Positions 44,959 to 56,978 of a DNA stretch of 64,000 nucleotides are shown one piece after another. Source of the stretch: Cryptomeria japonica. Its lineage: Eukaryota; Streptophyta; Pinopsida; Cupressales; Cupressaceae. The translations under genes and the position numbers were made by a program. The stretch is taken from contig NC_081410.1 of the NCBI RefSeq assembly GCF_030272615.1, forward strand, positions 570,915,152 to 570,979,151. The letters run 5' to 3'. The notes beneath the pieces were generated by a model that worked only from the letters and a program-made list of their open reading frames with translations, did no database searches and was not told the DNA's origin. Position 1 is the stretch's first letter, and each line of letters opens with the position of its first letter.

Positions 44959-46227
44959 ATGGAAGGCTATAAACAATCTCGGAGGATTGTGTATCTGCAA
45001 GAAGAGTTAGATCATGCTAATCAAGTGATTGCAGACATGCAAAGACAAATGCAAAAATCATTGAAAGTGAGAAGAAGATTATCTGATGATTTGCAGGACT
45101 CTCAAGAGTTAGTGGAACAAATTGAGACATCATCTAAGAATAGTATAACTGAAGAGACTAAAGAAATGATTGGAGTATTGAAAGAAAAGAACAAAGCACT
45201 ATCTGATCAACTAAAAGCAATGAAAAGAGAACATGAACATTTCAGCACATAGATGACTAAAAATCTTGATGCATTGAGGACAGCTGAGGATAAATTAAGA
45301 GATCTAGTAAGACAGAAACAACAACTTGAAGCATTTGTATCTCAAAAGAATGATAAAATCATAAGATTGACGGGGATTCAACAAAATATGTTAGATCAAC
45401 TAGGTTATGCACATCATGAAGCAAATCGAAAAGATAATGAGAATCAAGCATTGAAACTTGAAGTATCAAGGTTGATTGATGAACTTGAAATAGAGAAGAA
45501 ATCCAAAGAAACATTGAAGAAGAGTTATGAAGCATCAAAGATGTTGGATGAGCAACTGAATACAAGAAGACCCAACGGAGATGCAGGACTTGGTTACAAA
45601 GGAAAAGACTCTACCGAGAAAGGAATTCATACTACTAAGAGAGGAGAATCATCAAAGCAAGCTGGAATCAAGAAGAACATCAAAAGAAAGAAGCCTATTT
45701 GCAACTACTGTGGAAATCAAGGTCACACTGCCAACATGTACCAGATCAGAAAAGGTAAGCAATCGAATGTCACTAAGTCAAATGGTTATTTTTATAATTG
45801 CAATAAATATGGTCACACATCTAATCAATGTAGAATAAAGTCTATTAACAATTATCAGAAGGAAAAATTCAAAGGGTTTTGTAAAAACTGCAATAGATAT
45901 GGACATAGTACTGAGAAGTGTTGGTTTAAGCAAAAGAACTATCTGTGGTATGCACACCGAGCAAACACCGGAAGCTACTGAACCCACCGAGATCTTAACC
46001 AATAATATGCTGCAGTACCATGGGATTACAATACAAGGATATGGTGTGAATGTTGTGGAAGATATGGACATATAAGTGCCAACTGCTTTATAAGGTTTGG
46101 GATGAACAACTGAAGATCATGGAGAAATCATAGTATGGCATGTTTTCATTGTCACAAAGTTGGACACTTAGTTGGAGATTGTAGAGATCAACCTAGAGAA
46201 AACACTGAGGAAATAAAAGAAAAATAA
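44959..46227 (+). pseudogene. Element F ORF1: coiled coil with five zinc knuckles
   Basis: The ATG at 44959 (MEGYKQSRRIVYLQEELD) is the first after the primer site; an open frame before it inside the LTR is not used in this reading. About 200 residues of coiled coil follow (VIADMQRQMQKSLKVRRRL; LDALRTAEDKLRDLVRQKQQ), then a Lys-rich stretch, then five CCHC units: CNYCGNQGHTANMY (last Cys lost), YNCNKYGHTSNQC (first Cys lost), CKNCNRYGHSTEKC, CECCGRYGHISANC and CFHCHKVGHLVGDC. One phase holds for 423 codons with stops at 45250, 45979, 46003 and 46111. Both damaged knuckles are Cys/Tyr changes of the G-to-A type or similar. The likely role is RNA binding and particle assembly, as for H ORF1. 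Confidence 0.85.
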
Positions 46228-46867
46228 AAGATGATTTGGAAAAAGAAGGAAATTGTGTCAAATAAAGAAAGCACCTTACCTACCGAGTTAGGTGCACCTA
46301 TTCCAAATTAATCGGTAAAGGTATGAAGGGATTGCATTCTCTCAAAGGTTAAATCTTAAACAGTTCCGACTTTAGTATGTACTTAATTCAAAATCTGCAT
46401 AGCTAAGATGTATTAGTAAGTTTGAAATTTTATAAAGTCTTTTAAAGCACTATACAAGAAGACTATCAAGTCGGTGAATACAGGAAGCCTGTCAAGTCGG
46501 TAAATGAAGGAAGTTTGGTTACTCAGTTAAAACACAAAACACAGGAAAGAAAGTTTAGTGGAATTGAGTGCATTTAATGTTTTTGACTTAACCTACACAG
46601 AGCTCAATAAGGTATATTATGTACTTAAAGCATCTACATGGTCATTTTTCACTCACCAAGTTTTCAAGAGAGTAGAGAAAAGCGATTCAAAGGTGATAAA
46701 ACCTCCTCCAAAGAAAAATTCAAGGTATTTACATTAATCTCAACGCACTGTTAAGTTGGTTTACCGATCTTATCAAGTTGTTATTATTTGCTAAGTGTGA
46801 AGTGTTTTCCATTTGAAAATCTTCAAACCCTAAGGATATTTTGTTATTTTTTATCTGAAATCTACAA
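46228..46867 (+). other. Spacer between F ORF1 and ORF2
   Basis: No reading frame is conserved here. It holds cggtgaatac/cggtaaatga repeats of the ACCG-type motif, a ggtatattatgta TATA-like site near 46611, and an aaaccctaagg leader just before the ORF2 ATG. In H the corresponding spacer is about 300 bases and also holds a TATA-like site. Confidence 0.5.
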
Positions 46868-49800
46868 ATGGCACCTAAGATCCAAGATCCCATTATTGTT
46901 AAGAACATCGAAAAGCCCTCACTAAAATACTCTTTGACTCCCAAAATTGCATTTGAACCGGATGACAAAACCACATTTTCACTCATTCCAAATCAAGTTT
47001 TGTTAGTTGAGGATGTGAGATTCTTCACCAAATGTCATGTTGAAGAACTTGGTCATGTAGAAATCAAAGACACGTATGATGAATTGTGCACCGATGGTAA
47101 TATGGATAGCAAGTATGAGTACTTTAAGATCAAGGGATTAACTGAAGCCCTAACCTATCCCTGTGTGTTCAAACCTCAATGGGTCAAGTTTGTTCTAAGC
47201 AGAGTTCATGATGATTTCATGTGGCTAGAAGAGCAACCGTTTAAGATTACCAAGGAAATCATTCATCTAATCACCGATTACCCTATTTATGATCATTCCT
47301 GAGCTTAGAAAATGATATCACAGAAAGAATTGATTAGTTTAACTGGAGTAGAATCAGATTGCAGAGGATTGAAATTGAACAATGTCATTGATGCAGAACT
47401 AAAATTTGCCATTAGAGTAATAGGTTACTGTTTCTTCCAATCGACAAGGGAAAACAATGTACCCTGTGCAGCAGTAGACTTAGCATACAAAATTGTGAAA
47501 AAGGGAATGAAAATTGATTTATGTGAGGTATTGGTGAAAAACCTGTTTGAGAATCTGAACACCATTAGGAATCCAAAGAAGAACAACTCGGCTAATGCAC
47601 TAAAGTTTTGATCACTACTTGAATGCATATTTTTCTATTTTGAAAAATTGTTTCCATCAGTCGGTAAAGTAGTTTGGGAACTACACTGACCAATCACCCA
47701 TCAGATCAATGACTTCATCAAGAAGCTAGGTGATAATTTTAATGATATTATGGATGATTATTTCAGCAAGTTTCAGGAAAGGATGCATAACAGATACCAG
47801 ATTCCACCCAAGCTAGTGGAGAAATACAAAAATGACATCTGTTTTGAAGTAGACATTGATTACTGTTATGTGAATGTTGTGGAACCAAGAACTCAATCTT
47901 TGCCACCTATGGGTTACAGGATTGATTTTGACATCACACAACAACAAATTGATGCATTTCTTACATTACCAAGGCATGCTACCGAGCTGAGGTATGGAAC
48001 ATATCAAAAAGTGAAAGAAAAAGTAAAAATGAGCATTGTAGTACCCAAAGCTACAAGGAAGGCAACAAAGATGATATAGGCATTAACAGAGAAATTCAGA
48101 GAAGATTCTTCCTCCACACCTAACAAAGGCACTCTAGTAGTTATCGAAGAGGAATCTAAAGCCCAAGAGGCAGCTATAACACTGAGCACCGAATTGCCTA
48201 AGGGAAAAGTGTTGAAAGAAAGAAGAAGGATACATCAAAAGCCTCACCAACCCCTCTTTCTAAGCAACCTAACACAAGAGCATCTGTAGCTTCACCGAGT
48301 AAGAAAACAAAGAGTTTTGCTACACCTAAGGTAACAAAGACTTACAAGAAATCTACTCGGAGACTCATTTTGGCAAAAGAGTCTAGTGATACCGAATCTG
48401 AAGATGCAAACAAATTTCAGATTGTGAAAAGCAAGAAGGAAAATGTACATAGTGTTGAAAATTTTTGTGCTAATCTAAAGGAATATGGTGGATTTGGATC
48501 CTTCAGATTTGTTAAATATGAGTCAAGAAATGATGATGAAAAGAGACAAATTGAAGAAGCTGTCATCTGCACACTTCTAAAATTCCGACTAGTCCCATTA
48601 GAAGTCTCTAATTCTCTACCAAAAGAATTATATGCACATATTGATAACAAATGGCAATATGCCCTGGACTCGAAGAAACAGATCAGAGAAAGAAGTCTGG
48701 TACATCTCTTTCCTGATATGTTTGTAGTTGAAATAAAAGAACATCTGACAACCTACCACTCAAAGTTCCTCGTCAAGCAAAAAGCTTTGAAACTTATGAA
48801 TGGTCTATATATTGAAGTGGAAAATGAAACAAAGGAAAAGTGGCGGGAAATATTTAGAATCAAGGATGTTGATGAGCAAGCGGATATTGAAATAGTTGAT
48901 GTCACTGAGCAAGATCCTAATGTTACCGAGCAAGACCCTACAAACACCATTCAAATAGATGAAGATATCATGGATATAGAGGCACCCGAACAAGAAATGA
49001 TAGAAGGCAATGCATATGCAAAACTTGTATCCAGTGAATTAGTTTTGTAACAAGTTCAGCCTTATCCACCAGTCAATCAACCTATCTCAACAGAGGCCCC
49101 TCAAGATACTAAACAAGGTGCAGAGGTTCACAAGTCTACAGAAGGAGAAGCTACTCCTCAGACCACCGGGGAACAGAATTCTCAGGATCCTTCTAGCACT
49201 ACAAATGTTGCAACCGAGACACCCAATATCGAGACACCAAAGGACACTTCAGAGGCTAAAGTAGCTGACCAAAGTGTTGCCTCTATCGAGCAACCTGCCA
49301 AGGGTCAACAAGCCTCACAAGCCATTGTCCTAGTTCAATCGGTGAAAGGTAAAGAAAAGAAAATGAAAAAGCATAGTTTCAAAGAAGTTGATTTATCAAA
49401 AAAATAGTGCTGCTGAATGTTGATATATCCAAGTTAAAAGGGCAAGCACTCATTGATTTCGGTGAACTATGCAAAGAAAAGGCCGAACAAGAAAAACAAA
49501 TGGCCATACAAAAGAAAAATAAAGTACTTTAGAAGGTAAAGACACTATTATCAGATATGCTACCTGAAGCTACAGTGTCAACCGATGCAGCCATCCATAT
49601 TCAACTGGATGAACTTCTCAATTAGATAGAGACATCTGGAGTAGATGCATCTGAATATTTGAGCAAGCTAAAAGACAAGGAGCTCACTACAAAAATGATA
49701 GAAGAGGTACATAAAGCTATAGCTATTGGCAAAGTCAAACCTGTCAAATTTATTGCTGAGTTGTCCCCTCAACTTAGGCACATTCTTTATTTATTACAAA

Positions 49801-50240
49801 AACTATGTACATTTTCTTTATTCATTAAAGACATAAAAAATAAAATAGAAGCAATTGAGAAAGAGATCACTGATATCTCAAATAAGTTGACCTCAGAGCC
49901 CAATTCAGTTCAGAATTTTTATACAAAGTTACAATAGCTCATGGCTCAACAATTGGACCTAAGAAATAAAGAACACAAGATAAGGATGGACATAATGACA
50001 CTTCAGACATTATTTCTTCCTCATCTTTCCTCCGTCCAAGAATAGATCAACTGAGCCACTCAACTCTCTACTACACAAGAGGGAAGCACATTAGATAGCT
50101 TAATTTCTTTATTGGCTGATATTCAAGCACATAATTCTTTAATGAACAGTATAAAGGATGCACTCTCTGACGCTCTCACTGAAGCATGGACAAAATACAA
50201 ATCTATTTTTGAACAGTTGCCACCACCAAATGGTAACTAA
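46868..50240 (+). pseudogene. Element F ORF2: unassigned protein of about 1,120 residues
   Basis: The ATG at 46868 (MAPKIQDPIIVKNIEKP) opens the same domain as H ORF2: CHVEELGHVEIK (56-67), LSRVHDDFMWLEE, KITKEIIHLIT, then SLTGVESDCRGLKLNNV and VIGYCFF, and KIDLCEVLVKNLFENL. Stops fall at 47300, 47306 and 47609 and frameshifts after 48079. The middle (48370-49050) has a Lys/Thr linker, the helical block (RQIEEAVICTLLKF; QYALDSKKQIRERSL) and an acidic Val/Thr/Glu tail. The Pro/Thr/Glu-rich stretch 49050-49340 is followed by C-terminal coiled coil (HILYLLQKLCTFSLFIKDIK; IEAIEKEITDISNKL) ending SIFEQLPPPNGN at 50240. It is broken but recognisable along its length. No known enzyme motif. Function unknown. 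Confidence 0.82.
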
Positions 50241-50252
50241 ATTTTGATGTTT

Positions 50253-50608
50253 GTCAAAAAGGGGGAGTGATATAGTATTCAAAGTATAGTATCAAACAAA
50301 AGGAGTGTAGTATATAGGGGGAGTATACCGAGCAGAGTGAGCAGAGTATCCAAGAGCAGAGTATATCGAGTAGTGAATAGAACAATAAGCAAAGAACACA
50401 GAGAAGCACACAGAACATTGATCACCAAGCATGCAAAATCAAAGTGTTTTATATTATATTGATAAGGGGAGTATATCTGAATATACTATTTCATTGACTA
50501 ATGTATATACTGTCAATTTAGTCAAATTTTGTAAGTATATAGATTATTGAGTTATAAATTTGAAAGTAGTTTTTGTCAAACATCTCAACTAATGTCAAAA
50601 GGGGATAT
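50253..50608 (+). promoter_or_regulatory. Element F polypurine tract, distal and proximal copies
   Basis: tgtcaaaaagggggag at about 50252-50266, just past the ORF2 stop, and aatgtcaaaaggggatat at 50591-50608 directly before the 3' LTR. The second is in the normal priming position. About 340 bases with ACCGAG-like repeats (e.g. taccgagcagagtgagcag near 50327) lie between. Confidence 0.75.
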
Positions 50609-51761
50609 TGTTACTACTTACTAAAGTTGCCATTAGTCTTTTGTTCAAATTTATTCTATATACTCTAGTTAGTTAACTCTACCAAAATATTCAGTCGGTA
50701 TGCACAGAGCAGTCGGTAATAGAAGAAACTAGTCATAGAGCCCAGTATGCACCAAGCTGTCTACCGAGTACCATTCCATGTCTACTGAGCAGCAAAGATG
50801 ACACACCAAGTGAAACGTGTTACCAGATTCATTGAACCTGTACATACATATGGAAATGTGTTACAAGATTGAGGAACATAGAACTGTTATCACATTGGAA
50901 ATTGCACTTCAAGATTGTGTATGATTTCGAGGTCATCTAACCAATGAAATATTTTGCATGGTTATTCATTCGATTAAACATGTTTGTAAGATCGAAGCAA
51001 TGAATGGATCACTGACATAAGAGATGTATTTATACAACATGAGTTAAGGATTAGATGTGTGTGTGCATGAGTGTATGAAGCAAGACATGTGAAAGCACTA
51101 AATGTTATGACTATTACAGAGACATAGAGGTCACCGAGAAGGTTTTTAGAGAACAGTCAAAGAACAGAGTAAACACAAGGGTTTACCAAGTTACTATATG
51201 GGTTACTGAGGTATGCTATAAGTAAGGTAATCTTATTTGAGCACATAGAATCTACTATAACATTCTAGATGTAAAGTTGCAGATTTTTGTAATAATTTCA
51301 TTGTAATATTTTGAGATATAGAGAAACCTTTAATAGGGTAAAAGACTCTAATCAAGTCTATAAATTGTAAAGCCTCTAACTAGGTGCAGAATTTAGATTA
51401 AGTGTTGTAAAATCCTTTAGCAAGGTAGATCTAATAGATCTTGATACTCCTAACAGGGTAAGCTATCAGAAATAGCTAAACATGTAGCTCTAACCGAGCA
51501 TCCTTTATTATTGCAGTAGTGAAGTTGTGGGTGCCATGCCCATCGCAGTTTTTCTCTCTAACCAAGAGTTTCTACGTAACCAAAATATAAGTGTTATGGA
51601 GTGAAACATGTATGATTGTTATTCATTTGTTTTAGCTTTATGTTATGTTACAACAGTTTTTGGTTTATGCATAATAGTAAAGATATTGTTGAAGAAAAGT
51701 TTTGAAGTACTGATTCACCTCTCCCCTCTCAGTACATTAGCTTTCCATATTGGGCCTAACA
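50609..51761 (+). repeat. Element F 3' LTR
   Basis: 1,153 bp, pair of 43739-44896. TATA-like tatttata at 51027-51034, hairpin gtgggtgccatgcccat at about 51526-51542, terminal gattcacctctcccctctca at about 51713-51731, end ggcctaaca. Confidence 0.94.
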
Positions 51762-53433
51762 AAGACAAGGAGAGCAACCCAAATTAAACCAGGCCCAAGC
51801 TAAGGTAGAAGGAACTAAATCTTAAGTTCCACCTAATGTTGGAGAGAATATCATGATGAGAAGAGTGATGGTGATTCTTAAAAGGAATCAAATTCAGAAA
51901 AATGATAGTGAAGGTTTTTGGATTCAAACAAATATATTTTGAACTAGATGCACCTCAATAGGAAAGTTATGCCAAGTCATTGTTGATAGTGGTAGTTGTG
52001 AAAATATGGTTTCTAGAGAAATGGTAGAAAAGTTGAACTTACATTGTGAAAAACATCCCCATCCTTATCGTATTGCATGGTTTAAAAAGGAGAATGAAGT
52101 CATTGTTGATAAGAGATGGTTAGTCAAGTTTTCAATAGGTAAGACTTATAAAGATGAAATATGGTGTGATGAAATTCCAATTGATGCATGCCATGTGTTA
52201 ATGGGAAGACCATGACCATATGATAGAAAATTTATGCACGATGGATAAAAAAATACATATAATTTTTGGAAGGATGGTTCTAAAGTAATATTATTGCCTA
52301 TCAAGGATGAAGAGAAGATTGAGAGTTTGTTAACAGCTAAAAATATTATCAAAGAAATGAAGGTAAGAGGGTTATAGTATGCACTAATGGCCAAAAGAAG
52401 AGAGAAGAAGTATTAGTACCTACACAAGTATTAAAAGTATTAGAAGTGTTTTTTGATGTGATACTAGGTGAGTTACTTGATGATCTACAAAGAAAAAAGG
52501 GATATTCAACATCATATTGACCTAATTCTAGGGGCATCTCTATCTAATTAGGAAACATAAAAGATGAGTTTGTGTATTACATTAGTGTTGTATCTCATGT
52601 ATCTCTATATAAGCATCACTCTATGTATTGTATTAGCATTGTTAACCCCAAAAAAATATGGCACATGGAGGAAGTTCATAGATAACAAAGTCATCAATAA
52701 AATCACCATCAAATACTGGTTTCCTATACCCCATCTAGATGATATGATGGATGTGCTTGCAGGAACTATATATTTTAGCAAAATTGATCTACAAAGTGGC
52801 TACCACAAAATCTAGATTCCAGAAGGAGATGAGCCGAAAATTGTTTTGAAGGCTAAAGATGGATTATGTGAGTGGATGGTGATGCCATTCAGATTATCCA
52901 ATGCACCCAATACCTTCATGAGAGTAATGAATATCATGTTATGACCTTACATTGGTAAGTTTGTTGTAGTTTATTTTAATGCCCTTTTTCTTTTTAACAA
53001 AAGTAAGGAGGAGAACCTACAACACTTAAGGGTCATATTAAGAGTGGTAAGAGAAGAGAAACTTTATGCAAAGCTAAAGAAGTGTAGGCTTATACAAGAA
53101 AGTCTAGTTTTTAAAGGTTTTTTCATCTCTATAGATGGTGTCAAGATGGATGCAGACAAGGTCAAGACAATATTAGAATGACCAAATCTAAAAAGAATGA
53201 TAGAAGTAATAATGTTTCATGGGCTAGCTACATTTTATCAAAAGTTTTTCAAAATTTTAGAAGTATTGTAGCCCCCATAATAGATTGTACTAAAATTAGG
53301 GAATTCCTATGCACCAATGGAGAGAAACTTTATCCAAAGCTAAAGAAATGCAAGTTTATGAAAGAAAGTCTAGTTTTTTGGGGTTTTGTCATCTTTGTAG
53401 ACAGTGTCAAGATGGATGTAGACTATTAGATAT
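51762..53433 (+). pseudogene. Ty3/Gypsy protease and reverse transcriptase, relic (continues from 43738)
   Basis: Plus strand, following the Gypsy gag after element F. The protease has CQVIVDSGSCENMVSREM (about 51970-52013; catalytic DSG kept) and DACHVLMGRP (to 52215). RT has a [20 protein letters not shown] block (about 52650-52710), [26 protein letters not shown] (about 52770-52815), [17 protein letters not shown] (about 52882-52931), then VVVYFNALFLF where the usual YFDDIL is changed, so the catalytic Asp pair is lost. EENLQHLRVILRV, KLKKCRLIQESLVFKGFF and the RNase H start FHGLATFYQKFFKNFRSI follow. It is cut by the G LTR near 53433. Stops and frameshifts are common. Confidence 0.9.
53055..53423 (+). 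repeat. Duplicated block inside the Gypsy RT relic
   Basis: About 110 bases (53056-53160, gagaaactttatgcaaag...gtcaagatggatgcagac) recur at 53310-53423 with about 85% identity. Both encode KLYxKLKKCxxxxESLVFxGF. The second follows the start of RNase H, where it does not belong, so it is a duplication or a join of two related copies. Confidence 0.75.
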
Positions 53434-54669
53434 TGTTTTTCATTGTTGATGATAGGATATGTTGTTGTCATTGATGTAAACATATTCATGTTTATTTCTC
53501 TGGTGATTGCAGATTGGGAAGATCTTATGAGCAAGTTTGTTGTTTGTTTTGTTGATCACCGTTTTGCAGAGCTTGGTATATCCTCTCGTATATTCTGGTG
53601 TGATAAGATCTTGTTCTAATTTTTTGAGATATTGCTTGGGATGGTATTGTGTATATTTATTTCAAATGGTTTTTGATTTGGTGCTCCACAAGTTATCTTT
53701 CTTCATGACAGTTTTTGATCGGTTGTGTTCTTGATCTTTCAGACATGGATCGATGAAGATTGGATAAATGGTGTTGGTGCACATGTTCTTGATGAATCTA
53801 ACATGTTTGATGGTGTTTCCTAGTCGTGTCCTATTTGTTTTAATGAACTGAATTGATTATTGTGCGAGCTTTTGATGATTTCTATGAACCGGTGATAATT
53901 TTTTTGTTATGTTGTTTTCCTGGTGGTGTAGCATTTTGCAATTGATCTTGGCATGATTTCCGATGGCGTTGTGCATTTGGGAAATTTTTTTAGGAGCATT
54001 TTATGCTATGTAAACCATTATATTGGTCCAGTAGTCAAACTTTGTATCATGTGATGTAATTTTGTAATTGAAGGTTGAGGGTTTAGCCAACCTTGTTATC
54101 AAGGTTGATGATTTGTATATATAGGTGATATATTCATGTAATTTAGGTGTCAATATTGTGTCTACATTAAAAAAGAGGGGTGTATGTGCGAACAAGTGAT
54201 TTATTCTTCGGTGTTGAGATTAAGGTGAGATTGGTATTGCAGAGCAAGCATATGTGCTTAACTGCAACTATAATTAGGCATTTGGAGATGCTATTGTTTC
54301 AGTTCATTTCTTCCAGATTGTAGTCTGAATCTTATTGTAATTCAGTGAGACTTCACTAAGGGTTGTAGCCTTTCGGGCCATTAACATTTAAGTAGTGAGC
54401 TTTAGGTAGTGTGTCTGAATGCATGTGCATTACTCATTGTAATATTTTTACATCATAGTATCATCTTACTGTGGGTAGGTTCCCACCATGGTTTTTCCCT
54501 TAACCGGGTTTTTTACGTCAAAATCTTGGTGTTGTGTGTTGTGCTTTCAATTTGCTAATCTATCTTATTATTGCAGTTTATCAGATCTATGTTTTGTGTT
54601 TAAGTATGGTAATAGAGTGAAGACCGATTCACCCCCCCTCTCAATCTTCCTTCTTGATTGTTGCTAACA
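53434..54669 (+). repeat. Element G 5' LTR
   Basis: Its end is well defined (ttgctaaca, then primer site); its start is set at tgtttttcattgttgatg because the Gypsy reading ends there, and could be off by some 30 bases. TATA box tatatata at 54116-54123. Hairpin gtgggtaggttcccac at 54471-54486 followed by ggtttttccc. Terminal gattcaccccccctctc at 54626-54642. Confidence 0.75.
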
Positions 54670-54671
54670 AT

Positions 54672-54683
54672 TGGTATCAAAGC
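54672..54683 (+). promoter_or_regulatory. Element G primer-binding site
   Basis: tggtatcaaagc, two bases after the LTR; differs from the standard site by one base (g to a). Confidence 0.9.
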
Positions 54684-54725
54684 TAGGTCCTTTAGTAGAA
54701 GCTTAACCACTTGAGGAGATCCGAG

Positions 54726-56083
54726 ATGTTAGCTCAAGGTGTTATCTTTAAGAAGGACAACCTGAGATTTGATGGAAGTAACTACACAATTTGGAAGGAC
54801 CGGATGGAAGTGCACTTGAAATGTCTTGGTGAAGATTATTGGAAGACTACAAAGAATGCCTACACTTCTCCTCCAAATGGACAGTCTACTCCTGATGAGA
54901 TAAAGGAAGTTGGACATAATATTAGAGTGAACGAAGCATTACATAGTTCCCTGAGTGATTATGAGATGACAAATATAATGGGACTACAAACCACACATGA
55001 GATCTGGGTGAAGCTTGAGATTCTGTATGAAGGTGAAAAACAAGTGAAGGTTGATAAGTTGTAGAGTTTGAAAGGAAAATATGAGACATTGAAGATGGGA
55101 GATGATGAGAACATATGCTCTTTTATGTATAAGGTGAATGACCTTGTCCTAGGTATCAGATGTGCCGGTGGAACCATTAAGGAAGATGAAATTGTTTCTA
55201 AGGTGTTGAGATCTTTGCCTCTAAACTATAAACATAAGGTTGTTGCTATTGATGAGATCCAAAGTGTGACTACAGTGACAAGAGATATGTTGGTTGAAAA
55301 GCTTGTTGCATTTGAGCTAAGTGAGTTTGGTGAATCACATGGAAAGTCTGAAACAACATTTAGAGCATCTGCATTTGTATCCGATAAGCAGAGGTATGAT
55401 CCTGATGAATACAATATATCCAAATATGAAAGAGAAGAGAGATGGAAGAGAAAGAAAGGGAGATGGATGAACATGAAGCACTGATTACCCAGAGATTTCC
55501 TAAAGTTGTCAATAAGTATGATGGAAATTTTCCTTTGAAATGTTTCTCTTGTAATAAGATAGGACATTTTGCTTCTAGATGCCTAGAGAGAATGGCTAAG
55601 TATGATAGACATGATAAGTTTGATAAGCATGATAGCAATGATAGATATGAAAAACATGAAAAGTATGATAAGCCTTACAAGCCTAATCGAAAGTATAAAG
55701 ATCAGAAGAATTGTTACTATGGTGTTGATGAAGGTATTACAAATGAAGAATTAGAAGGAGATGAAGTTGTATTTCTCACCATTAAGGAAGATGGACCTAT
55801 ACATGTTGATTCCAGTAGATGTACTATTGAGGGAAAAGCTTTAGCTGCTAAAGTTGAAGAGAAAGATGAATGGGTAATTGACAGTTGTTGTTCACATCAT
55901 ATGACCGGTGATAAAAGAAAATTTGAGAGTATGGAAAGATATGATGGTGGAATAGCTAGATTTGGAGATGAGAAAGTCTGTTTGATCTGTGAGAGAGTTT
56001 ATATCTCTTTTGATGGTAAGCATAACACTCATGATGTCTTGTATGTTGAAGGTTTGAAGCATAATCTTCTAAGTGGTGGATAG
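54726..56083 (+). pseudogene. Element G gag to protease start (Copia), cut by element E
   Basis: The ATG at 54726 (MLAQGVIFKKDNLRF) opens a UBN2-type Gag: DGSNYTIWKDRMEVHLK, then VLRSLPLNYKHKVVAIDEI. A stop lies at 55062 and a frame change near 55450. The zinc knuckle CFSCNKIGHFASRC (about 55537-55580) is intact. It is followed by a Lys/Asp/His/Tyr-rich repeat tract (about 55595-55710), not seen in A or C. The protease reads WVIDSCCSHHMTGD (about 55871-55912): the DSG glycine is Cys, which should inactivate it. The frame reaches HNLLSGG and meets element E. It is the same general Copia type as A and C but clearly divergent from them. Confidence 0.9.
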
Positions 56084-56978
56084 TGTTGGAATCCAATAAC
56101 ACTGAGAGGGGGGGTGAATTAGTGTTATACTAGAATGATCAGTTTTAGCCTTTTTAAAACATGCATACACCAACCAGTGTACTGGTACATATAGAATTGG
56201 AAGAAGTAAAGCAACTACTAAACCAATCACATAAATGAGAACCATAATACACAAAATTATACGTGGAAAATATCAAAGAGGAAAAACCACGGTGGGATGT
56301 GTGACCCACAATATCAATCCACTAGTCATATCAAGAGATATCATAAAATATAAGGGGCCTACACTTGCAAGAAGGCTTACAGCCTAGAGCACACTGCTAA
56401 ATCACAAATGAAGCTTCACTGACTACATATAAATCTAGACTACAATCCGGAGAAGTGTTGAACTGCTATGATAGCATCTTCTATGCCATAATATAGTTCT
56501 AGTTTAAGCTCTATCTGTTTCGGTCTAAAACCCTAAACCCTTTACTAGAACAAACCTTACATAAATATCCTCACATACATAATACATCACCATGTCTATT
56601 GTCTATTACAAAAAATGATTTAATCCAACTGACCTATATACCCTTTACAACTTATGATTCCTTATGTCGGCTTACAAAGATAATTACAATATCAAATTAC
56701 ATGTCGGCTAGATAACATGAATGCATAAATATTAAAAAAATTTGCCCATGTCGGATCTAAGAGATGTTGGCCTTGAATACCAATAACCATATTCTAAACC
56801 ATGTCCGCCTCCATTGATGGTAACCAAATAAATCCTTATGTCTTGCTAGTGCCGGTGTAGTCTCTGTGAAGTGCCTGTTGGTACACAATTGAACCAAAAC
56901 ATGAAGCCGGAACAAAATACCATGTTACCATGAATGATAACATAGTGAAACCAACGAATTTAGTGTCAATTTCCAACA
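56084..56978 (-). repeat. Element E 3' LTR
   Basis: 895 bp, plus strand tgttggaatccaataac to ttccaaca. The G-run/GAATTA terminal block is at 56104-56120, the hairpin gtgggatgtgtgacccac at 56292-56309, and a tatata box at 56635-56640 (minus-strand promoter). The aaggggcctacacttgcaag...agagcacactgct block (about 56352-56400) is shared with H. No partner LTR is in the window, so ends rest on TG/CA rules, the polypurine tract and the broken G frame. Confidence 0.85.

Larger units (their letters stand above)
43739..51761 (+). mobile_element. Element F: complete LTR element with two novel ORFs and no pol
   Basis: LTRs at 43739-44896 and 50609-51761, both TGTTACTAC...CA, about 92-94% alike by eye. 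The flanks gagac (43734-43738) and aagac (51762-51766) match at four of five bases; the Gypsy reading resumes across the gap. Primer site at 44899, polypurine tract before 50609. The 5.7-kb inside carries ORF1 (44959-46227) and ORF2 (46868-50240), homologous to H and E, and no protease, RT, RNase H or integrase. It is the plus-strand, best-delimited member of the family. Confidence 0.93.
53434..56083 (+). mobile_element. Element G: Copia retrotransposon, 5' part, broken by element E
   Basis: 5' LTR (about 53434-54669), primer site and gag through the protease start; then element E begins at 56084. The rest of G must lie beyond E and C, outside the window. It is plus strand and inserted in the Gypsy relic. 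Confidence 0.85.
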
